From Plazaster borealis (taxonomy: Eukaryota; Echinodermata; Asteroidea; Forcipulatida; Labidiasteridae), in assembly GCA_021014325.1 (NCBI GenBank), contig CM037466.1:14472765-14536764 (forward strand): a stretch of DNA of 64,000 bases. Direction: 5' to 3'. The notes under the pieces are model-generated. The model saw only the letters and a program-made list of their open reading frames with translations, made no database searches and was not told the origin of the DNA. This document shows, one piece after another, positions 56,965 through 64,000 of the stretch; the stretch's first letter is position 1, and each line of letters opens with the position of its first letter. Made by a program: the position numbers and the translations under genes.

Positions 56965-57157
56965 GGGCCCAATTTCATAGAGCTGCTTAAGCAGAAAATA
57001 TTGCTTAACAGTGTTCTGCTAAGCAGAACTGAGCAGGATAACAATCAAAAATTGTACAAGTTACATGGTAGTTTGGCTGGTAACCTTATTCTGGTAAGCA
57101 AAATTTTGTTGCGATTGGCTTCTTTTTATGCTTAAGCAGCTCTATGAAATTGGGCCC
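56965..57157. mobile_element. MITE with GGGCCCAATTTCATAGAGC ends
   Basis: Termini GGGCCCAATTTCATAGAGCT and AGCTCTATGAAATTGGGCCC are perfect inverted repeats, continuing into GCTTAAGCA/TGCTTAAGC. It is 193 bp and noncoding. Confidence 0.85.
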
Positions 57158-57512
57158 AGGTTTTCTCAGGCTTAGGAGTAATTAAGTTCACCTATTGGTT
57201 TCATTACCAGAAATTTCTAATAATAAGAATACTGATACCATAAAGTATGCAGTCTAGGTACATTCACAAGCAAATTGTACGTGCTTATGGTAAGCATGAA
57301 TTTATTGCTAATATTATAGGCGCCGGTTTCCCATCACGGTCGGCAGAGCAAACAAAATTGACCCAGGATAAATTGTCATTTTCAAAAAAGGTATTAGCTT
57401 TTGGCACATGCTTTCGAAACAACAGTGGAATCCACAAACACAAGCCGCTTGCATGGGATATGATCAGAAGAGCCATTTGTAATAAAGTACGAACAGGCAC
57501 AGCAGCAATTCG

Positions 57513-57725
57513 CCATATTTTTTGACCGCGTGAGGGCGTATGTGAACCAATTTCACGTGGTGCAAAACAAGTAACCAAACTGTTTTTTGTGTGTTATTGT
57601 TCTGTTTATGTATTTTGTCATTGATGCAAGAAAACTACATACAGGCAATTCAAATAAGACGAAACTGTAATATTGTGATGCAAGACTTTCCATGATGGAA
57701 GCGCCCTCATGCGGTCAAAATATGG
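57513..57725. mobile_element. MITE with CCATATTTTGACCGC ends
   Basis: CCATATTTTTTGACCGCGTG on the left and GCGGTCAAAATATGG on the right are inverted repeats that continue through GAGGGCG/CGCCCTC. About 213 bp. Confidence 0.75.
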
Positions 57726-58122
57726 TTAATACCACTCTATCAGACCAATTCGATGCTTTTAACACAGTTCCATTGTGGTCCTTGTAAATTAAATATCAGT
57801 TCAATCTGGACTAATGTTTGATTTGTGCGTATAAAGTTTGCGAGTCGTCTGAGGGCGGGCGGTGGAACTCATCATCCCCGGTTTCTTGAAGGTCCAACTC
57901 GGCGTAGATTATGACAGGATCAGGCTTGGGGGGCCTTGCTACCTGACCATTACGGTTTTGACCAAACCTCTTGATGTTTTTGATCTTCTGCAGCTTGGAA
58001 GAACCTTTGCTGTTTTCTTTGAGAAGTTCCGCGTCGTCTTGGGTAGTCTTTTCATCCATCTGCACATTAATGACTGACGGGTTGGGTTGAGGGTCAATCG
58101 GTTCTGATGTGTCAGTTTCTGG

Positions 58123-58600
58123 AGTCATTTTAGTTACCTTGGCATAAACTGCTGGTGAATTAGGTTCAGTCGGTTCTTTCGTATCGGTTACTGGAGTCAT
58201 TTTATTTACCTGTGCATAAACTGCTGGTGGTTTAGGTTCAGTCGGTTCTTTCGTATCGGTTACTGGAGTCATTTTATTTACCTGGGCATAAACTGCTGGT
58301 GGGTTAGGTTTAGTCTGTTCATCAAGATCGGTTCCTGCGGTCGGTTTTTCACCTGTGCATAAACTGCTGGTGGTTTAGGTTCAGTCGGTTCTTTCGTATC
58401 GGTTACTGGAGTCATTTTATTTACCTGGGCATAAACTGCTGGTGAATTAAGTTCAGTCGGTTCTTTCGTATCGGTTACTGGAGTCATTTTATTTACCTGG
58501 GCATAAACTGCTGGTGGTGTAGGTTTAGTCTGTTCATCAAGATCGGTTCTTGCGGTAGGTTTTTTCACCTGTGCACAAATTGCTGGTGGTTTAGGTTCAG
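58123..58600 (-). repeat. 72-bp coding tandem repeat (YAQV modules) of D1
   Basis: Repeated units of TTTACCTGGGCATAAACTGC with TCGGTTACTGGAGTCATTTT at about 72-bp spacing encode AVYAQVNKMTPVTDTKEPTE. One unit has an altered spacer (CAAGATCGGTTC...) at 58320 and another at 58540, so the array has two unit types. Confidence 0.85.
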
Positions 58601-59642
58601 GATCGGTTGACTGCGGATTGGGCTAATCGGATATCCAGGGGTCAGGGGTTGGTGCTGGCTGAAGGTTTTCAATAGCACCGGAACCAGACATTGTTGTGTT
58701 GTTGTCGTTCTCCGTCGAAGCCTGTGAACCGGAGTACAAGTTGTTTGTTTGCGGTTCAGAGTTTCCCAACTCTGTGTCACCTCTCTCTCTTGATGCTTCA
58801 AAGGAACTTCCTACACCGAAGGGGTATGACTTGGCATACAGCCATCGTTTGGGGTTGCATCGGCAACAAAGGGCGTGGACTGCGATGATGATGAGGAGGA
58901 GGATGACACCGATTACTATACCGGCAATGTCGGCACCAGAGAGACCGGTACTTTGTTGAATATCTGGACTGGAGTAATTCATTGTAGTATTTACGGGAGT
59001 CTCTGGGCTCGCAGTGTTAACAACGGTTAAGGGTCCAATCTTGCATGCAACTGCATTAGCTGAATTATTCGATGCCGACATTGAAAAACACTGAAAAGTT
59101 TTTCCATGTTCTGAGTTAGTTATCGTCTTGATGAGTTCATGTCCTGGACTACCTCCACCATTTGTGGGACTTGGTACCCATCCATCATTAGGCATTCCTA
59201 TGTCAGACACTGTGGGTGCTCTTGTGTCTGATAACGTCTTGCATGAGAGACTACTGCCAAAAGTCACTTTAGCTGGACCATCAGGGAAACAAACTGGAAA
59301 CTCATCACGGCAGTTGATAAGCAAAGAAACTTCAGTAGATTGGGTGATAATATTAGAGGTTCTTAGTACCTGACACTTGTAATATCCCTGATCCGATTGC
59401 TTGACAGGATTTATGGTTATCTTATGTGAATAAAGAGCTGCTGTTGAGTTGACAACTTGTAATGGACTTACAGAGAAACGATTGTCAGTAAATGCAGTAA
59501 GACCATCCTCATTTACAATGATTTCTTGAGGGTCAGGTAAACTGCTCTTTCTTCCCCATAGCACACCATCAGGGAGCTGGATTGATGATATTTCACATTC
59601 CAGAGTAACACTGTCTCCCTCACGAGGCTCCGTTGTGTATTC

Positions 59643-60251
59643 AGGTAGAATCTAGCCCAGGTTGGACTCCTCCGTTGCATACAACGCGACGGAGTCCAGG
59701 GTATAAAGGTCCTCAGGCATTGCAACACAATTTATAACCATTTTTTATCACATTTTTACCTTTTTGAGGAAGCTGAAACGTGACTCACATGTTCCTTGTG
59801 TCCTGAACCTTACGTCTGCTCTATTCAGAATTGCCAATTTTATCCTTGGATGACATTATTGTGAAAATAAAATGGAAATTGACGCATTCGTTGCGACAAC
59901 CTCAACTGACATGGAACCAAGTCCACAAAAGAGGGCGCTGTCTAACCCGTAACACAACACTGAACGCTTTTTTCTTCCGGGCGGCAACACGACGGAGTCA
60001 CAGCGCCAGTGCACAACTTCGACTTATTTTCGGAAATAATGTCATTCATGGATGTATTTGATAGGTTTTGAACTCAGCAAAAGTGTAATTAAAGGCACCA
60101 AGAATAAGTGAATGGAGTTTCAGCTTCTCAAATTAGGTAAAAATATTTTAAAATGTTACTCAAAATTTTGTTCGCATTGTAAAGGATCTTTATACCCAGG
60201 ACGTCAGTGCAGTGGCACTGACTGACGTCCTACCAGGGCTAGGTAGAATCT
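59643..60251. mobile_element. 587-bp MITE with hairpin ends and 11-bp target duplication
   Basis: The element 59654-60240 is flanked by AGGTAGAATCT at 59643-59653 and 60241-60251. Termini AGCCCAGGTTGGACTCC and GGACGTCCTACCAGGGCT pair, and each end itself folds back (GGACTCC...GGAGTCC and GGACGTCAGT...ACTGACGTCC). Inner arms end GGGTATAAAG/CTTTATACCC. Length of duplication fits Mutator-like or foldback elements; class is inference. Confidence 0.8.
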
Positions 60252-60381
60252 TAATAGTTGCTTTTAGTCCACTGGTTTCTTGCGTAAAAACCAGAGTAGG
60301 ACGTCCCGACAAAATCAACAACAGAAACACCCACAGCACAGGTATCATTATGTGATTAATAATTACTCTGTTTGCATCCAT

Positions 60382-62740
60382 GCTTGCGGATTACATTCGA
60401 AATAATAAACGTCGAGACAGCAGTTATTCAGTTCCCGAACAAAGATCTTGGACAAAAACACATAAAGTCCACAGAAGGTTTGCACCACTTCATGGTGTGG
60501 TCTGAACTCGACGGTAACAAACACACGACTACATATAAGAACCATCGGACCATTCTCGGTATTTATTTGCATACAAAATGCCTGGTGTAAGGTTATTATA
60601 TACATGTACAACCCACTAGTCACACATTTCAAAGCTTCGTCTGGCGTCACAATGAGAAATATTTGGTTGTCAATAAAGAGCAGGAGTAGTAACAACATAG
60701 CAACATTTGTTGATGACCTTCCAGTTGATCTGAGTGGTGTTTTTGTAAAGTCTATCCATGTTCAATGTTCAAATACGATTGTAGACCAAGGGGTGGTAGC
60801 AATAAATATCAAGGTTAAACTACTGCAATGTAAACTGCAGTAGAGACTCCCCGTGTTACTTTACTGGTGATCGAAACTAGGAAAAAATAACAATAGAAAT
60901 GTCACATGAGTGGATGGGACAATTGTTGTTATTGAACAGTACATACGCACAGACTGCATGGTTTTCAAGACATTTGACTCTGACAAAAATATTGAATACA
61001 GGGGCGGATCCAGGATTTTCCAAACGGGGGGGGGGGGCGTGATTTTTTATTTCAGAATGAAAGACCGCGCCATCCCCAGACAGCATTTTATTTTTCTGCA
61101 CTGCGAAATTGCCAATGCACTAATGAGTATGACTTCTGATTTTTTATTTTTCTCTCAAGAAAATTTGAAATTATTTCGTCCCCCCGAAATGCTATTTCGA
61201 GGGACTGAAATAACATTTCGAGGGAACGAAATAATATTTCGGGGGAATGAAATAACATTTCGAGGGAACGAAATAATTTCAACATTTGTTTTACCTTTTC
61301 AAATTTTATTTTACCTGTCCCTTTAGGGGCTCCGTACTAAACCCTTCTGTTTAGACCATGTGATAAGGGATTGTGTTCACCTCAACAAGCATAATTCACG
61401 CATATTTACACCTACTGTACAATAACTGTAGTTACGTATCGGTGGTCATAGATTCTCATGCTGCACAGCAGAGAATTAAATTTACATTTTCGGGTCAAAT
61501 TGGCAAAAAACGGACATAGCACCTTAAAGAAAATTGTTTTTAAACAAATTTGAAAAAAATAAATTTCATACTATATACACTTTTTATAATGATATAAAAT
61601 CAATTTCTGTTTCTACCATTTTGTCTTTGAAACAAACAAATATAATAAACGTTACACGGTGCATTTTATGATTTAGAATAAAATTAAGTTTTCTAACTTT
61701 TTTCGACAAAGGATTTTAGTATAATATGCACTCTTAAAATTTATACTCTCTTAAAATTAACAAACACAAAACACCACCTTTCTACTGCACACTTTTGAGA
61801 ATGGTTTAACATTAATTTCAGTTTTAACCATTTGTTTGTAAGTTTTGTTTAGTATATATGCAGAAAAAGACGTTGATAACTTTAAAAATGAAAAAATAGT
61901 AAGCTTAATTAGTATTTTACTTGCATGGAGTAACCTTCTGGAAAACAAACTTTTATTATTTGTGATATGCTTATTGCTTACTGGTATGACTGTATCAATA
62001 TTTGTAGGTTACAAACACGCTCGATGACGCGAATTTTGTACACTTTGGTAAGAGATACAAATATTGGATGCACATGTGAAATGGAAAAGCCAGATTTCAT
62101 CGAGTAATTACAATCTGCGAAGATGACTGAACGAAATGCATTCAATGTTTGTTTCATATAACTTAGACATAGATCCAATTGTCATTTTAATTAGACACGG
62201 AAACTCGTCAACCCCACAATCTGAAAATTATAAAAAAACAATCTAAATGACAATAATCTGTGTGCTCGGTATATGGACCATGAAACCTGTGACGTCACAT
62301 GTTTACAAAGAGCCACAGAACCTGGAATTCCTGGTAGGCACAATGTGTACACAGCGCAATGGGTGAAAACATTAAATCTGATATTTTATGGAGACACTGT
62401 CTGTTTTATCAACTTTTGATATAAATAAATGGGGCACATCTCAAAACTTGTTCAACTGTTATTTTTACAACTCTTGAATTTATATGGAAATTATGAAACA
62501 AAATGTACAGTTTCCCACATGACCATATAGTATCTTGCCTGCCAGAAAGGCCCTGGAATGTGCATGGTTACTCTTTTTGCAAACAAATGTTACATGGTAG
62601 ATTATAGTACTGCTTTTTCAAAAATGAATTTTACGCATAATCCTTTCCTAAATGGTTATTGACAATCATGTTTACTTATTGGTTATCTTACTGTATACTG
62701 ATTTATGTTTGATTCATGTGTGTATATAATTATTTAGTAC
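60382..62740. other. Intergenic between D1 and D2
   Basis: No gene recognised. Near 61001 a GGGGCGGATCCAGGATTTTCC sequence looks like a DNA-transposon terminus next to a G run. 61185-61285 holds a short repeat array. Remaining sequence is AT-rich with unremarkable open frames. Confidence 0.4.
61185..61285. repeat. About 20-bp palindromic tandem repeats
   Basis: ATTTCGAGGGAACGAAATAA-type units occur about five times, alternating GAGGGA and GGGGGA cores. ATTTCG and CGAAAT make each unit an inverted repeat, so several hairpins can form. Confidence 0.75.
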
Positions 62741-63168
62741 GGAGCTCTGAAAGTGCCATCCAACTTGTTGAGATCCTGAGATAACTTACTGCAGGATGAT
62801 GACATCATAAACGTAAGATGACGACATCCTGATGTTTTATCTCGGGATGACGACGTCCTGAAAGTAGAATGTTGTCTTCCCAAGATAATTTATCTTGGGT
62901 TCTTGACATTTTCTCAGGATGAAATCATCCCAAGATAAAATATCTCAGGAAGTCGTCACTCCCGAGATAATTTATCTTGGGATGTCGACATCTTAGTATC
63001 ATGATGTCGATATCCCTAGATAACATATATCGGGAAGACGACATCTTACTTAGGGATGTCGTCATCCCGAGATAAATCATCTCAGGATGTCGTCATCTTA
63101 CGTTGATGATGTCATCATCCTGCAGTAAATTATCTCAGGATCTTAACATGACGGATTTGCAGAGCTCC
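62741..63168. mobile_element. Foldback element made of GATGACGACATC / GAGATAA modules
   Basis: Outer ends GGAGCTCTG and CAGAGCTCC are inverted. Inside, about a dozen degenerate modules combine ATGACGACATC or GATGTCGTCAT with TCCCGAGATAA or TTATCTCGGGA in both orientations, so the whole 428 bp is self-complementary at many scales. Noncoding. Confidence 0.7.
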
Positions 63169-63436
63169 CTATTTTAATTGCTTAAAATAAGTATTCCGTT
63201 CCAGCTGGCACGCTAACGAGCATCAAAGGTTTTGCTCTCCAGACAAAAGTAATCATATACAAACACAAGTCACTTGCGTGGGATTTCAACCGAAGACATT
63301 TTCGTGATAAAATATCATTACATATTGACCAGCAATACACCAACGCAAATATATAAACAGCAGTTTGACACTGTACACACACTTTCAATGTGACACTTGA
63401 ACGTTATTGAAACGATTAAAAGCAGTTGAATTTGCA

Positions 63437-64000
63437 CTAATGATTAATTTGTGCGTATATAGTTTGCGAGTCGTCTGAGGGCGGGCGTACCTCATCATGC
63501 CCGGTTTCATGAAGGTCCAACTCGGCGTAGATTATGACAGGTTCAGGCTTAGGGGGCCTGGCTACCTGACCATTACGATTCTGACCAAACCTCTCGATAT
63601 TTTTGATCTTCTGCAGCTTGGAAGAACCTTTGCTGTTTTCTTTGAGAAGTTCTTTGTCGTCTTGGGGGGTCTTTTCATTCATCTGCGCATTAATCGCTGA
63701 TGGGTTGGGTTGAGGGTTAATCGGTTCTGATGTGTCAGTTTCTGGAGTCATTTTAGTTACCTTGGCATAAACTGCTGGTGAATTAGGTTCTGTCGGTTCT
63801 TTCGTATCGGTTACTGGAGTCATTTTATTTACCTGGGCATAAACTGCTGGTGGTTTAGGTTTAGTCGGTTCTTTGGTGTCGGTTACTGGAGTCGTTTTTA
63901 CCTGGGCATAAACTGTTGATGGTTTAGGTTTAGGATCGGTTGACTGCTGATCGGGCTGTTCGGATATCCAGGGGTCAGGGGTTGGTGCTGGCTGAAGGTT
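63437..64000 (-). CDS. D2: D-type Ig receptor tail, runs off the right edge
   Basis: The frame is open from the window end to a stop at 63437 (187 residues visible). It covers only the cytoplasmic tail: fewer YAQV modules than D1 (TVYAQV, AVYAQV, AVYAKV), a Lys-rich segment, then IIYAEL (ITIM) and TIYAQI (ITSM-like) with tyrosines 24 residues apart. It keeps CAG where D1 has the TAG stop, and has no frameshift, so it is the better candidate for a working D gene. Ectodomain, TM and start lie beyond the window. Confidence 0.85.
   Translation of the reverse strand, partial: NLQPAPTPDPWISEQPDQQSTDPKPKPSTVYAQVKTTPVTDTKEPTKPKPPAVYAQVNKMTPVTDTKEPTEPNSPAVYAKVTKMTPETDTSEPINPQPNPSAINAQMNEKTPQDDKELLKENSKGSSKLQKIKNIERFGQNRNGQVARPPKPEPVIIYAELDLHETGHDEVRPPSDDSQTIYAQINH

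Larger units (their letters stand above)
57811..60381 (-). pseudogene. D1: D-type Ig receptor with YAQV-repeat tail, MITE-interrupted
   Basis: Start ATG at 60381 with signal peptide MDANRV...VLWVFLLLILSG. The reading frame passes KILP and is cut by a 587-bp MITE (59654-60240), then resumes in frame at 59642: V-like Ig1 (TLEC, LWG, DQGYYKC), Ig2 with FPVC, LSC, FQC and VAC, TM near 58940-58865, then CCRCNPKRW. At 58623-58625 a TAG replaces the CAG found in D2. Beyond it the tail carries about seven copies of a 24-residue unit centred on VYAQV (one of them ICAQV), with a 1-base loss in an A run near 58349. It ends with IIYAEL (ITIM) and TLYAQI (ITSM-like), 25 residues apart. Insertion, nonsense codon and shift argue for a pseudogene. 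Confidence 0.8.

Noticed and set aside
57247..57578. Open frames of 92 and 97 codons on opposite strands
   Set aside because: Both run into a MITE terminus at 57513, and neither shows a recognisable domain.
59654..60240. The D1 insertion as a spliced intron
   Set aside because: The available GT and AG sites join in a frame that hits a stop immediately; the 11-bp duplication indicates a transposon that disrupts the gene.

Overview
This is animal genomic DNA, AT-rich and crowded with transposons. It looks like an echinoderm, with a sea star as my best guess. The evidence is a Ty3/gypsy element with the integrase-before-reverse-transcriptase order known from the deuterostome Gmr1 group, a V-SINE-like tRNA-derived SINE, and TTAA-flanked MITEs of a type I associate with echinoderms. 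The species call is inference.

The window holds a minus-strand tandem array of two-Ig-domain, single-pass membrane receptors. Each is encoded almost entirely in one exon: signal peptide, V-type Ig domain, second Ig domain with four conserved cysteines, one membrane helix, and a cytoplasmic tail with tyrosine motifs. I recognise four subfamilies. A-type (CHCQVTV start): 8.1, 22.5 and 37.1 kb. C-type (short tail ending in two YxxL motifs): 12.0, 26.6 and 41.6 kb. B-type (long tail ending in an ITIM and an ITSM-like site): 20.1 and 34.7 kb. D-type (divergent, tail with an expanded YAQV repeat): 57.8-60.4 kb and from 63.4 kb past the right edge. The gene at 3.1 kb is an A/C chimera: A-type Ig domains joined to a C-type membrane segment and tail.

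Layout: 0-7.9 kb has repeats, the chimera and relics. A-C-B then repeats with a period of about 14.6 kb: A1-C1-B1, then A2-C2-B2 (nearly identical from about 10.3 kb onward), then A3-C3. In the third unit a 6.9-kb LTR retrotransposon (45067-51921) sits where the unit would continue, and the B gene is missing. From 52.6 to 57.8 kb there are MITEs, a LINE relic and a SINE split by a MITE. The D genes follow, separated by about 3 kb of repeat-rich DNA.

How the genes may work together: C tails (ITAM-like YxxL pairs) and B/D tails (ITIM plus ITSM-like pairs) resemble activating and inhibitory partners sharing related ectodomains, the logic of paired immune receptors. Several copies carry single-base frameshifts or stops. 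Some are in homopolymers and could be assembly errors; others are shared between duplicates and so are real and older than the duplication.

The most striking feature is a transposon of about 2.4 kb inside the signal-peptide codons of C1 and C2. Its edges read GT...AG on the coding strand, and removing it restores the exact frame of the uninterrupted paralogues, so it may act as a newly gained intron.
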